DNA from: Symsagittifera roscoffensis
Taxonomy: Eukaryota > Xenacoelomorpha > Acoela > Convolutidae
NCBI RefSeq assembly: GCF_963678635.1
Contig: NC_087064.1
Location: 33,766,369-33,830,368, forward strand
Direction of reading: 5' to 3'
Length of the DNA stretch: 64,000 nucleotides
Of this stretch, positions 20,029-33,388 are shown piece by piece; within the stretch, counting starts at the first letter, position 1; each line of letters begins with the position of its first letter. Made by a program: the position numbers and the translations under genes. The notes under the pieces were generated by a model, which worked only from the letters and a program-made list of their open reading frames with translations, ran no database searches and was not told where the DNA came from.

Positions 20029-20628
20029 TCACGTGTCTTCAGGAGTTTCAGTAGTCGATGAGTTTTGGTTTAGGTTTTCATAGACCGTCAAAACACAGAG
20101 AAGGTACAAAAGCAGTGCCATAGACCCAAAAAGACACCATAACATTGCTACAGTTTTCGAAGATTTTCTGCGCCTTCGTTTAGTTTCACTGATATCAGAA
20201 TCGTCACTGAACGAAACAACGTTTTGCGTTTTGGTTGTGAAGTCTCTATTTTTCGACTCTTGGCTTCTTTCATTTTCTTCTTTGATTCCCAGTAAAATGG
20301 GATCCGTTCTGTTGTTAACGAAATCAGGGTCAGTTTCAAACGACGACTCAAAATGATGGGCTCTGTTATTTTCACAGCAACAGTTCAGAGGAATGTGGTT
20401 TTCGCTATGGTGGTTTTGGGATAGATTGAACAAGTTTTGATAATTTTTGTCGTCTTTTCCGAAGCTGTACAGAGCTGAAGATGAAGTACTGGGCTCGGAT
20501 ATCCGCTCGCTCTGATTTGCACTATTCCAGTTCATGTATAAACTGTGTCGTTTTTGTCTCGTTTGGAAAGAGAGAGTTCGGGCGCCACACACCGATAAAT
20601 TGCAATAATCCGAATAGCTTTTCTTCAT
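20029..20628 (-). CDS. Probable host exon: N-cytoplasmic single-pass membrane protein
   Basis: From ATG 20628 there are 199 codons. The first ~150 residues are polar, Ser/Asn/Glu-rich and probably disordered. They end in a positive-inside cluster (ETKRRRRKSSK), followed by one membrane segment (VAMLWCLFGSMALLLYLL) and a short tail with an N-glycosylation sequon (NSST). This is the layout of a type II membrane protein or of a channel N-terminus. The ORF ends at a TGA, but a GTGAATG donor-like site precedes it, so later exons may exist. A TA microsatellite lies just upstream of the ATG. I do not recognise the protein. Confidence 0.5.
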   Translation of the reverse strand: MKKSYSDYCNLSVCGARTLSFQTRQKRHSLYMNWNSANQSERISEPSTSSSALYSFGKDDKNYQNLFNLSQNHHSENHIPLNCCCENNRAHHFESSFETDPDFVNNRTDPILLGIKEENERSQESKNRDFTTKTQNVVSFSDDSDISETKRRRRKSSKTVAMLWCLFGSMALLLYLLCVLTVYENLNQNSSTTETPEDT

Positions 20629-20643
20629 GTCAACAAAAGCAAA

Positions 20644-20645
<2 letters not shown>

Positions 20646-20685
<40 letters not shown>
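20646..20685. repeat. (TA)n microsatellite
   Basis: About 20 uninterrupted TA dinucleotides, directly upstream of the minus-strand ATG at 20628. Confidence 0.95.
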
Positions 20686-20686
<1 letters not shown>

Positions 20687-20687
<1 letters not shown>

Positions 20688-21198
20688 TGAGCTCACTGTT
20701 AATTTGTACAAAGCACAGAAGCTCGAGCAAAAATCTGCTCTGATGTTCTAGATTTTGGTGTAATATTTTTAAAAAACAATGATGAAAAGGTTAACTAGCA
20801 AATCCTTAATGCGTTATTGATTAGGTTGATTATTAGAAGTAGAATTAATAACCAATTCTATGGGCGATGAAATTAACAAAGAAACAGGATTTGACAAAAA
20901 ATACTCTAGTGGTTTATTATGCAAAAATTGCGCGCCTGTAGGTGTAACGGTGATATGAGCTCAAACAAAAACAATGACATGCGATTCAATGCTTTTGTTA
21001 CGCATCAGGAAAACCTAAATCAATTCAGTTTTTATACCTCTTAACTGATATGTTTCTGCAGCATTTTTCAGTTATGGTCTTTTATGTTATATGATTACGC
21101 TTTTCAAAAAGAAAAAAAACTAACACAACCAAATTTAAATTTTTACGTTTTAATTTAATCAATGTTCCAAAAATCACTGGCAACAGTAGCGGTGCTAG
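20687..21198. other. No gene recognised
   Basis: AT-rich intergenic sequence upstream of the 20-kb exon. No ORF, RNA gene or clear repeat was recognised. Confidence 0.5.
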
Positions 21199-21593
21199 TA
21201 GGAGGCAATGAGGACGGAAGTTTCCCTCCGGGATTCGAACCCCTGATGACTCCAAGGTCCAACGTTTGATACTACTTTAAGACATCCATTTTTGTCTGAC
21301 CGGCCAGAAAAATTTTCTAAAGCCGTCTTTGGCGCCAATAGATAACCAATTTTGAGGGTTAAAAAATGCCATTTTACAATTAACATTTTTCAAGAGGGAC
21401 TTTAAGCCATTTTTTCAAAAACTCGCCTTTAGCGCAGAAAGTTTGGTTAAAACAGAGTTTTATTGTGATTTGGACTAGCTCGAAAAATCAATTTGGTCGA
21501 ACTAAAGATATCGTTAAAAATTTTTTAAAAAAACCAAAGCTTTTCAAAAATCCGCCCCCATTGCCTCGAAAAAACTTTAGATCCGCCCTTGAC
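21199..21593 (-). mobile_element. hAT-like MITE, reverse copy
   Basis: Contains GGGATTCGAACCCCTGATG, a GGCGCCAATAG block, TCAATTTGGTCGAAC and a final AGATCCGCCCTTG terminus, all matching the family in reverse. Confidence 0.6.
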
Positions 21594-23752
21594 TGACAAT
21601 TTAGGAAAATCACGTCATTGCAAAAAATTTAAACACATTATTTTACCCCGAGATTGTTTTGATGTTAAAAAATGAAAATTCTCCATAACTTGATTTTTCT
21701 AAGCTTCTGAAATTTTTAACTTCAGGGAATGGGACAGAGAATGAAGCAGAATGGAGGTTGATGAATGGCAGTCATCCTCTGTGTGTCGAGCACTCTATTC
21801 TTTTGGTTTTTCTCCAGAAAAATTTTGACTTTTTAATGAGCCGTTTTTGACGAATTGGCTTTATATCATTCGAAAAATAATTTAGTTATATCATTCGAAA
21901 TATTTTCCTGATATATGATCTGTGCTCGTTTTTTACATAGCTGTGGGAAGGGGTTTTAAGGGTTGCTTAGGACGATTTGGGACCATTAACTGGCGATATT
22001 TTTTCTGCTTTTACCGGGTAAGCGGAGATTTGATCCGTGTTAGAAATTGTTACTAACTGAAATGAGGCATCCTATTTCGTCTATTCAATAGTTTGCTACG
22101 TGCAGAATGTATCATTCTGTTCTTTAAATAGCGTGTGGGAGATGAATTTAAAAAATATGGACAAAACTACTACTCCATGGATATTAAAAAGCAGTCAAAA
22201 TTTTTTTTTTTTTTTCATTTTTGCCCAAGTTATCTAAATTTGCAATTTTATAATATTCCATGCACAATTGCAGAGAATAAAACACTAAATCACTGGATGG
22301 TTTGTTTAAAAGAATTTCGATCACTTCATTCTTTAGCCAGTTTTTAACAGATGTATTTTGCGCAAATGTGTAGCTGATCTTTTTTTTTACTGGAGCAGTT
22401 TTCTGTTTTTTTTTCTTGTTGGATAGAAATTTTGCAGCTTAATTGAAATAAAATTAGGTTGTAATCTAAAAATTCTATATTTTTTGGCCAATTCTTTTTA
22501 TCAGCATTTTGAGATCACTTCTAAAAACTGTTTAGATTTTTAAGCAGTGTAGATTTTTAGAGGAACAAAAATATATCATTTATTTATTTTGAACTCGGCT
22601 CTAGTTGTATGAAGCAAGAAAAACCAACTGCATTTAAGAATTTATACTCTCCATCTTAATTTGGCCTATTAGTGCACATTTGTAGAAACTCAAGTTGAAT
22701 TCCATGTTCAAAAAATTAATTTGTGTGGTTTGGGGCTGTATAAAATAGCTGCATATAGTTAAATTAGCATAAACTTAACTAGATTTTTAAGTGTTGTCGC
22801 GTGCTTTTTGTAATTAAATTTACAAATTCTGGAAGAACAATACCTATTGTTGTTTCGGGAAAACTGGACGAACATTTCGGCATGGCCGTTAAGTGGCAGA
22901 TGCATGACTATTTTTTCAATTTCGCGATGTCAATTTTTTGTTGTGATCTTTTACAACCAAATTTTTAATATAAAATATTGACAACGATAGCCGCAATGTT
23001 TTAGATGGTATTGGTATTATAAAATCTGATTAGCTAATGAGTAATTGAACATCTTTTCAAAAATTTCGAACATCTTCCGATTAAAGTTTAATTTGCGACT
23101 CGCAATATTATTTTTAAGTGTCACCAAACATCTAAATGAACGATGCATGCAAAAATATGCTTTATTTTTCAAATAAAGCATATTCTGGCCCACAAAATTG
23201 AGTTTTGAAAACATATTTGTTCCATTTTGAAATTTTAAGTTAAAAAATTTAACCACTGTTGCATAGATCTTCTCTTAGCGCGTTCAAAACGATGAAAATT
23301 TAGCTTGATACAAATTCATACTACTAACAAGACTGCTCGCATATCAAGGCAAAGCCCTACCTCACATAAGAATTTATTTTATGGTGTAACGAGGAGTGTT
23401 ACACGGTTAATTATAAAGGTCAAAGATATTTGTCATGGCCCAATAAGTCATTTTTAAGCAAATTTTTATAACAATCCGACATTCTGAGCGAATAATTTAA
23501 CTTACAAAAGGTGAGGGTGAAAACAAAGAGCCATATCGAGTCTCAATTCGCTACTATGGCAAAAGTTTAGGATCTATAATTTTCTCAATGGGACGAATTT
23601 TCAAAACATTTTCGAAAATTAGGCCGACTATTTCTTAGGTGAACCAGAATATTACTAAAACCTTATCAGCTGAAAATGGATGTCAAAAAATCAGGATACT
23701 AAAAAAGTGACCCTCTGATTGCCGAAGCAGTCGAATCATTGAGAGGATATGG
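21594..23752. other. Intergenic, dispersed-repeat fragments only
   Basis: 21780-22140 resembles 47030-47350 (shared CTGTGGGA..., GGACCATTAACTGGCGATATT-like and GTAAGCGGAGATTTGATCC blocks). 23325-23360 is the reverse of a GGCTTTGCTCTGATACGAGCAGTCTTG-like string that also occurs near 47455, 53795, 59830 and 60545. No gene was recognised. Confidence 0.5.
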
Positions 23753-23808
23753 AGTAGTAGATGTTGGAGCTGAAGTGGGGGGGGGGGGGGGACCCTGAAG
23801 ACCCACCT

Positions 23809-23895
23809 GTATTAAGATAGGGAATAGAGCATCCGGTCTTCAAGCTATGTATTAAGATTGGGTATAGAGTCTACAATGTATTAAGATAGGGAATA
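23809..23895. repeat. Subterminal iterons of element B
   Basis: Three copies of GTATTAAGATAGGGAATA or close variants at 23809, 23849 and 23878, with a CTGAAGACC/GGTCTTCAAG inverted pair between them. The set is repeated near 25545 and inverted near 42960-43050 and 45060-45150. Confidence 0.7.
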
Positions 23896-24278
23896 CCGAT
23901 GGTAAGGTTTTATGGTTTGTGTGATGGTAAGATAATGGTAAGAAAAACGAAAATTTTTTGGTTTTTGTTAATTTTTTTCGCAAATTTTTTGGCGCGCGTT
24001 ATCTAATTGGGAACAATTAATTGTTAATTACGTGTAGAAGTGTAGAATTAAGGTTTTGTATTTAGTTTTTTTGTTGCATGGTAAGTCAATGGTAAAAGTT
24101 TTTGTGCAAAAACTTGGGATTTTTATCAAAAAAATTGAATTTTTTTTCGAAAAAATTCAAAACACGATAAGATTAGCTATTATTTAACCTAATTTATTAG
24201 ATAACTTATTTCTATCTACTTGAAAAATGCTGAAAACTACTGAAGTTTTGAAAAAATTCAAGTTTTTTTGAGAAAAAA

Positions 24279-24455
24279 GTGCAAAAATTTCAATATTTGG
24301 AAAAAATTGCAAAAATCTCAAGTATTTGGAAAAATTTGCAAAAATTTCAAGTATTTGGAAAAAATTGCAAAAATCTCAAGTATTTGGAAAAATTTGCAAA
24401 AATTTCAAGTATTTGGAAAAAATTGCAAAAATTTCAAGTATTTGGAAAAAATTGC
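24279..24455. repeat. 29-bp minisatellite, left arm unit L1
   Basis: About six copies of an AAAAAATTGCAAAAATTTCA-AGTATTTGG unit. The ORFs through it are repeat artefacts. Other copies: 26010-26165 (about five), 42520-42590 (about three) and 44655-44755 (about four). Confidence 0.85.
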
Positions 24456-27227
24456 AGAATTCTCATAATTTTGGCATGTGCATTGTTGCTTTTGATCTAA
24501 TTTTAAACATACTTTTACGTATAGATTTTGAAAATAAGCTAAGACTGTATTTTAATCGGCATTACGTTGAGACAATGATACAAAATTTTGAATAAAAAAA
24601 TGAATTTTTCCACAATTTTTTCTCAAAATATTGAAATACAATGAAGTTTACCTTAATTTGAGTTAATATTTGGTTATACAATGCTCCAAACACTGAAAAG
24701 AAGGTTCATAGTAGCAGAATTAATTTTGAAACTTCCAGAAAACAGTGAAATTAGTCGTAGTTTTTGAGAAGGTAAAATGAAAAATAATCAAATTTACATG
24801 AAATTTTCCATTTCGAACCTTTTATTTTGGTTTTTAGCTCTTTTTTTGTCCAGTTCAGGGATTATTTTTAGGAATCTCAAATCAAATGAACATTAAGGGC
24901 AAAATTCTATGAAATTTTTAAATCAAACTCCATGATTCAACTCCTCCTCATTTTTTTCTCATTGAATTACCCAAATTTGTACAAAAATTTTAACTTGTGA
25001 GAAATTTTTGATGTTAAAAATTAGAAATTGCAGATTATTGATAAAAAATGAACAGTTTATTGCTAAAACTGTTTAAAATGGGATAAGTGTTTCTTAAAAA
25101 TTTTTCTTAAAAATTTGTTCGATATTGGCTCAAATTCAACAAAAACTTCTTCATAACTGATGATTATCTCTCTGTTGCTTCTGCAACATAATTTCTAAAT
25201 CAAACTTCATGATTCAACTCCTCCTCATTTTTTTCTCATTGAATTACCCAAATTTGTACAAAAGTTACAACTTGTGAGAATTTTTTTATTTTAAAAATTA
25301 GAAATTTCAGGTTATTGATAAAAAATGAACAGTTTATTGCTAAAATTGTTTAAAATGGGATAAATCTTTCTTAAAAATTTATTCGATATTGGCTCAAATT
25401 CAACAAAAACTTCTTCATAACTGATGATTATCTCTCTGTTGCTTCTGCAACATAATTTTCAAGATTTTCCGTAGAGTTTTTCCATGTTTTAAAGTTATTC
25501 TTGCTTTCTGTTTAATACAAGTGGGGAGGACCCTGAAGACCCACCTGTATTAAGATAGGGAATAGAGCATCCGGTCTTCAAACTATGTATTAAGATTGGG
25601 TATAGAGTCTACAATGTATTAAGATAGGGAATACCGATGGTAAGGTTTTATGGTTTGTGTGATGGTAAGATAATGGTAAGAAAAACGAAAATTTTTTGGT
25701 TTTTGTTAATTTTTTTCGCAAATTTTTTGGCGCGCGTTATCTAATTGGGAACAATTAATTGTTAATTACGTGTAGAAGTGTAGAATTAAGGTTTTGTATT
25801 TAGTTTTTTTGTTGCATGGTAAGTCAATGTTAAGAGTTTTTGTGCAAAAACTTGGGATTTTTATCAAAAAAATTGAAAATTTTTTCGAAAAAATTCAAAA
25901 CACGATAAGATTAGCTATTATTTAACCTAATTTATTAGATAACTTATTTCTATCTACTTGAAAAATGCTGAAAACTACTGAAGTTTTGAAAAAATTCAAG
26001 TTTTTTTGAGAAAAAATTGCAAAAATTTCAAGTATTTGGAAAAAATTGCAAAAATTTCAAGTATTTGGAAAAAATTGCTAAAATCTCAAGTATTTGGAAA
26101 AATTTGCAAAAATTTCAAGTATTTGGAAAAAATAGCAAAAATTTCAAGTATTTGGAAAAAATTGCTGAATTCTCATAATTTTGGCATGTGCATTGTTGCT
26201 ATTCATCTAATTTTAAACATAATTTTACGTATAGATTTTGAAAATAAGGTAAGACTGTATTTTAATCGGCATTACGTTGAGACAATGATACAAAATTTTG
26301 AATAAAAAAATGAATTTTTCCACATTTTTTTCTGAAAATATTGAAATACAATGAAGTTTACCTTAATTTGAGCTAAATATTTGGTTATACAATGCTCTAA
26401 ACACTGAAAAGAAGGTTCATAGTAGCAGAATTAATTTTGAAACTTCCAGAAAACAGTGAAATTAGTCGTAGTTTTTGAGAAGGTAAAATGAAAAATAATC
26501 AAATTTACATGAAATTTTCCATTTCGAACCTTTTATTTTGGTTTTTAGCTCTTTTTTTGTCCAGTTCAGGGATTATTTTTAGGAATCTCAATTCAAATGA
26601 ACATTAAGGGCAAAATTCTATGAAATTTTTAAATCAAACTCCATGATTCAACTCCTCCTCATTTTTTTCTCATTGAATTACCCAAATTTGTACAAAAATT
26701 TTAACTTGTGAGAAATTTTTGATGTTAAAAATTAGAAATTGCAGATTATTGATAAAAAATGAACAGTTTATTGCTAAAACTGTTTAAAATGGGATAAGTG
26801 TTTCTTAAAAATTTGTTCGATATTGGCTCAAATTCAACAAAAACTTCTTCATAACTGATGATTATCTCTCTGTTGCTTCTGCAACATAATTTTCAAGATT
26901 TTCCGTAGAGTTTTTCCATGTTTTAAAGTTATTCTTGCTTTCTGTTTAATAAATGTTTTCGCTATTGAACTCACTTCACTAGAAAATTTAGTCAAAACTG
27001 GAGAATTTAGGAGGACAATTGTATCAGTTGAACAAACAATTTGCTGGCAGAGATGAAATTAGAACTGACACCGTATGATTATTACAAAAAAAAAGTTAAT
27101 ATCTTCCTCAAGATTCCCCTGTTCAGTTGCTATCGTAAACTATTTAAGCAAAAATACACATTTTGGGATCAATAACTATCACTTTTTTTGCAAAATACTT
27201 ATTAACTCGCTTTTTTTTCTCAGTTTG

Positions 27228-30200
27228 TGACGAAAATTTTCTCAAAACTATCCAAGTGAGAAAAAATTGGTGCTAGTTAAAGCATTCGAAAAGATATGTA
27301 CAAAATGAGAATATAAAGGTGTATTTTTACGATCTAAGAACAAATTAGGAGCAGCAAAGCAAATCAAGGTGCAAATTGGAACAATTGTGTAATTTTCCGA
27401 TTTTTTATTAAGAAAAAAACTCTATGTAGTAAAAATGTAGTAATGTATTGTTTATAGTGTTGTATATTCTATGTAGTATTGTGTTTGTATGTAGTTTTGT
27501 GTATTGTATATAGCAAGGAAATGTAGATCTTGAAAGCAAGTTTTTGATTGATGCTTTATGTATCTTCTTCCAAAAGATGTCGAATTGGGTTCGCTTCACA
27601 AAAATTATCCTCAAAACATTTGATCTTTCATATAAATTACCTTATATATCAAATGATAACAATTTTTTCTAATTAATTACGCATAAATAAAAGACTTTGA
27701 AAATTTTTATGCCGGGTTTTTTCTCAAGATATACTTTTTAAGCTAAATTTTAGGAAAATTATCTCAAAACTCCTAAGGAATAAATTGAGTTTCTATCTCA
27801 TTTTAGCATTTTCTCAGTTTCTGCTTCATCTACTATCTACCAAATGAATCCAATTTGGTAGATAGTAGATGTGGTACATCTACCACATTATCTGCTTAAA
27901 AAGATTTTTTCTCCATGAACACTTTTACAAGCACTAAACAAGGAAAACTTTAAAATAGTAACTACAAAGACCTTTCAATTAATTGATGTTTTCCAAATAT
28001 CCAAGTTTTACAATTTTTAGGCGCATACTTAAATACTCATTAGCAAATCTTATGCACTCTACTACAAACTTATCACAACAAAGTCTCCGCAAGCTTGCAA
28101 CCATGGGAGTTTTTACTGTTGATTAAAAGTTTTCCCGGAAATTGACGGAAAATTTCTCAAAAATATCCAAGTGAGAAAGAATTGGTGCTAGTTAAATCAT
28201 TTCAAAAAGATATGTACAGAATGAGAATATAAAGGTGTATTTTTACGACTAACAACAAATTAGGAGCAACTCTATTAGTTATAATCTGAAAATCTCCCGA
28301 AAAACGCAAGAGAACCTAGTTCCTAACATCTACAATATAAAAACTTCTGAAAGAGCGAGTCTCAAAAAATTGATTTAGCAAAGCAAATCAAGGTGCAAAT
28401 TGGAACAATTGTGTAATTTTCCGATTTTTTATTAAGAAAAAAACTCTATGTAGTAAAAATGTAGTAATGTATTGTTTATAGTGTTGTATATTCTATGTAG
28501 TATTGTGTATGAATGTAGTTTTGTGTATTGTATATAGCAAGGAAAAGTAGATCTTGAAAGCAAGTTTTTGATTGATGCTTTTTGTATCTTCTTCCAAAAG
28601 ATGTCGAATTGGGTTTGCTTCACAAAAATTATCCTCAAAACATTTGATCTTTCAAATAAAGTACCTTATATATCAAATGATAACAATTTTTTCTAATTAA
28701 TTACGCATAAATATAAGACTTTGAAAATTTTATGCCGGATTTTTTCTCAAGATATACTTTTTAAGCTAAATTTTAGTAAAATTATTTCAAAACTCCTAAG
28801 GAATAAATTGAGTTTCTATCTCATTTTAGCATTTTCTCAGTTTCTGCTTCATCTACTATCTACCAAATGAATCCAATTTGGCAAATTTTTACTTAAAAAT
28901 TGAGTTTAAGATGGAAAATTGTCTCGTTTCAACAAACGTTCATTAATCCGCAGCTGAATTAACAACATAAATCCTTTACTAAAAGCCTTTAAAGGATTTT
29001 CTCAACCTCATAACTGTATAATGCTGTTTTGAATCTGAATTTCTATTTTAGACTAAATTTTTAGTTGGAATGATGTATACCATTAACTTGAAACTTTCAA
29101 AGCTTAGCAAAATATACATTTTTTCCAGGTCATTTATCAATTTCTTTTCTGAAATCATCAAAAAAAACAATAGAAAACTTAATTCTTAACAATTCAGACC
29201 ACATTATCTGCTTAAAAAATTTTTTTCTCCATGAACACTTTTACAAGCACTAAACAAGGAAAACTTTAAAATAGGAACTACAAAAAACCTTTCAATTAAT
29301 TGATGTTTTCCAAATATCCAAGTTATACAATTTTTAGGCGCATACTTAAATACTGTTATGTTATGCACTCTACTACAAATTTATCACAACAAAGTCTCCG
29401 CAAGCTTGCAACCAAGGGAGTTTTTACTGTTGATTAAAAGTTTTCCCGGAAATTGACGGAAAATTTCTCAAAAATATCCAAGTGAGAAAGAATTGGTGCT
29501 AGTTAAATCATTCAAAAAGATATGTACAGAATGAGAATATAAAGGTGTATTTTTACGACTAAGAACAAATTAGGAGCAGCTCTATTAGTTATAATCCGAA
29601 AGAAAATCTCCCGAAAAACGCGAGAGAACCTAGTTCCTAACATCTACAATATAAAAACTTCTGAAAGAGCGAGTCTCAAAAAATTGATTTAGCAAAGCAA
29701 ATCAAGGTGAAAATTGGAACAATTGTGTAATTTTCCGATTTTTTATTAAGAAAAAAACTCTATGTAGTAAAAATGTAGTAATGTATTGTTTATAGTGTTG
29801 TATATTCTATGTAGTATTGTGTATGAATGTAGTTTTGTGTATTGTATATAGCAAGGAAAAGTAGATCTTGAAAGCAAGTTTTTGATTGATGCTTTTTGTA
29901 TCTTCTTCCAAAAGATGTCGAATTGGGTTTGCTTCACAAAAATTATCCTCAAAACATTTGATCTTTCAAATAAAGTACCTTATATATCAAATGATAACAA
30001 TTTTTTCTAATTAATTACGCATAAATATAAGACTTTGAAAATTTTATGCCGGATTTTTTCTCAAGATATACTTTTTAAGCTAAATTTTAGTAAAATTATC
30101 TCAAAACTCCTAAGGAATAAATTGAGTTTCTATCTCATTTTAGCATTTTCTCAGTTTCTGCTTCATCTACTATCTACCAAATGAATCCAATTTGGCAAAT

Positions 30201-33200
30201 TTTTACTTAAAAATTGAGTTTAAGATGGAAAATTGTATCGTTTCAACAAACGTTCATTAATCCGCAGCTGAATTAACAACATAAATCCTTTACTAAAAGC
30301 CTTTAAAGGATTTTCTCAACCTCATAACTGTATAATGCTGTTTTGAATCTGAATTTCTATTTTAGACTAAATTTTTAGTTGGAATGATGTATACCATTAA
30401 CTTGAAACTTTCAAAGCTTAGCAAAATATACATTTTTTCCAGGTCATTTATCAATTTCTTTTCTGAAATCATCAAAAAAAACAATAGAAAACTTAATTCT
30501 TAACAATTCAGACCACATTATCTGCTTAAAAAATTTTTTTCTCCATGAACACTTTTACAAGCACTAAACAAGGAAAACTTTAAAATAGGAACTACAAAAA
30601 ACCTTTCAATTAATTGATGTTTTCCAAATATCCAAGTTATACAATTTTTAGGCGCATACTTAAATACTGTTATGTTATGCACTCTACTACAAATTTATCA
30701 CAACAAAGTCTCCGCAAGCTTGCAACCAAGGGAGTTTTTACTGTTGATTAAAAGTTTTCCCGGAAATTGACGGAAAATTTCTCAAAAATATCCAAGTGAG
30801 AAAGAATTGGTGCTAGTTAAATCATTCAAAAAGATATGTACAGAATGAGAATATAAAGGTGTATTTTTACGACTAAGAACAAATTAGGAGCAGCTCTATT
30901 AGTTATAATCCGAAAGAAAATCTCCCGAAAAACGCGAGAGAACCTAGTTCCTAACATCTACAATATAAAAACTTCTGAAAGAGCGAGTCTCAAAAAATTG
31001 ATTTAGCAAAGCAAATCAAGGTGAAAATTGGAACAATTGTGTAATTTTCCGATTTTTTATTAAGAAAAAAACTCTATGTAGTAAAAATGTAGTAATGTAT
31101 TGTTTATAGTGTTGTATATTCTATGTAGTATTGTGTATGAATGTAGTTTTGTGTATTGTATATAGCAAGGAAAAGTAGATCTTGAAAGCAAGTTTTTGAT
31201 TGATGCTTTTTGTATCTTCTTCCAAAAGATGTCGAATTGGGTTTGCTTCACAAAAATTATCCTCAAAACATTTGATCTTTCAAATAAAGTACCTTATATA
31301 TCAAATGATAACAATTTTTTCTAATTAATTACGCATAAATATAAGACTTTGAAAATTTTATGCCGGATTTTTTCTCAAGATATACTTTTTAAGCTAAATT
31401 TTAGTAAAATTATCTCAAAACTCCTAAGGAATAAATTGAGTTTCTATCTCATTTTAGCATTTTCTCAGTTTCTGCTTCATCTACTATCTACCAAATGAAT
31501 CCAATTTGGCAAATTTTTACTTAAAAATTGAGTTTAAGATGGAAAATTGTATCGTTTCAACAAACGTTCATTAATCCGCAGCTGAATTAACAACATAAAT
31601 CCTTTACTAAAAGCCTTTAAAGGATTTTCTCAACCTCATAACTGTATAATGCTGTTTTGAATCTGAATTTCTATTTTAGACTAAATTTTTAGTTGGAATG
31701 ATGTATACCATTAACTTGAAACTTTCAAAGCTTAGCAAAATATACATTTTTTCCAGGTCATTTATCAATTTCTTTTCTGAAATCATCAAAAAAAACAATA
31801 GAAAACTTAATTCTTAACAATTCAGACCACATTATCTGCTTAAAAAATTTTTTTCTCCATGAACACTTTTACAAGCAATAAACAAGGAAAACTTTAAAAT
31901 AGGAACTACAAAAAACCTTTCAATTAATTGATGTTTTCCAAATATCCAAGTTATACAATTTTTAGGCGCATACTTAAATACTGTTATGTTATGCACTCTA
32001 CTACAAATTTATCACAACAAAGTCTCCGCAAGCTTGCAACCAAGGGAGTTTTTACTGTTGATTAAAAGTTTTCCCGGAAATTGACGGAAAATTTCTCAAA
32101 AATATCCAAGTGAGAAAGAATTGGTGCTAGTTAAATCATTCAAAAAGATATGTACAGAATGAGAATATAAAGGTGTATTTTTACGACTAAGAACAAATTA
32201 GGAGCAGCTCTATTAGTTATAATCCGAAAGAAAATCTCCCGAAAAACGCGAGAGAACCTAGTTCCTAACATCTACAATATAAAAACTTCTGAAAGAGCGA
32301 GTCTCAAAAAATTGATTTAGCAAAGCAAATCAAGGTGCAAATTGGAACAATTGTGTAATTTTCCGATTTTTTATTAAGAAAAAAACTCTATGTAGTAAAA
32401 ATGTAGTAATGTATTGTTTATAGTGTTGTATATTCTATGTAGTATTGTGTATGAATGTAGTTTTGTGTATTGTATATAGCAAGGAAAAGTAGATCTTGAA
32501 AGCAAGTTTTTGATTGATGCTTTTTGTATCTTCTTCCAAAAGATGTCGAATTGGGTTTGCTTCACAAAAATTATCCTCAAAACATTTGATCTTTCAAATA
32601 AAGTACCTTATATATCAAATGATAACAATTTTTTCTAATTAATTACGCATAAATATAAGACTTTGAAAATTTTATGCCGGATTTTTTCTCAAGATATACT
32701 TTTTAAGCTAAATTTTAGTAAAATTATCTCAAAACTCCTAAGGAATAAATTGAGTTTCTATCTCATTTTAGCATTTTTTCAGTTTCTGCTTCATCTACTA
32801 TCTACCAAATGAATCCAATTTGGCAAATTTTTACTTAAAAATTGAGTTTAAGATGGAAAATTGTATCGTTTCAACAAACGTTCATTAATCCGAAGCTGAA
32901 TTAACAACATAAATCCTTTACTAAAAACCTTTAAAGGATTTTCTCAACCTCATAACTGTATAATGCTGTTTTAAATCTGAATTTCTATTTTAGACTAAAT
33001 TTTTAGTTGGAACGATGTATACCATTAACTTGAAACTCTCAAAGCTTAGCAAAATATACATTTTTTCCAGGTCATTTATCAATTTCTTTTCTGAAATCAT
33101 CAAAAAAAAACAATAGAAAATTTAATTCTTAACAATTCAGACCACATTATCTGCTTAAAAATATTTTTTCTCCATGAACACTTTTACAAGCACTAAACAA

Positions 33201-33388
33201 GGAAAACTTTAAAATAGGAACTACAAAAAACTTTTTAATTAATTGATGTTTTCCAAATATCCAAGTTTTACAATTTTTAGGCGCATATATAAATACTGTT
33301 ATGTTATGCACTCTACTACAAATTTATCACAACAAAGTCTCCGCAAGCTTGCAACCAAGGGAGTTTTTACTGTTGATTAAAAGTTTTC
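27228..33388. repeat. Tandem array of a 1,314-bp unit
   Basis: Identical landmarks recur at 28432, 29746, 31060 and 32374 (spacing exactly 1,314). The first copy is shorter because of two deletions. Units 2-4 are almost identical, the outermost more divergent. Each contains a 68-codon ORF over AT-rich low-complexity sequence that I do not regard as a gene. The right arm has a single inverted copy. Confidence 0.9.

Noticed and set aside
24268-24595. Lys/Phe/Asn-rich ORFs at 24.3 and 26.0 kb
   Set aside because: They are translations of the 29-bp minisatellite in all three frames.
28432-32580. Repeated 68-codon ORFs (28432, 29746, 31060, 32374 and 27408, minus strand)
   Set aside because: They lie over AT-rich low-complexity sequence and are identical only because the 1,314-bp unit is recently duplicated. 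The right-arm copy is frameshifted, so nothing points to coding.
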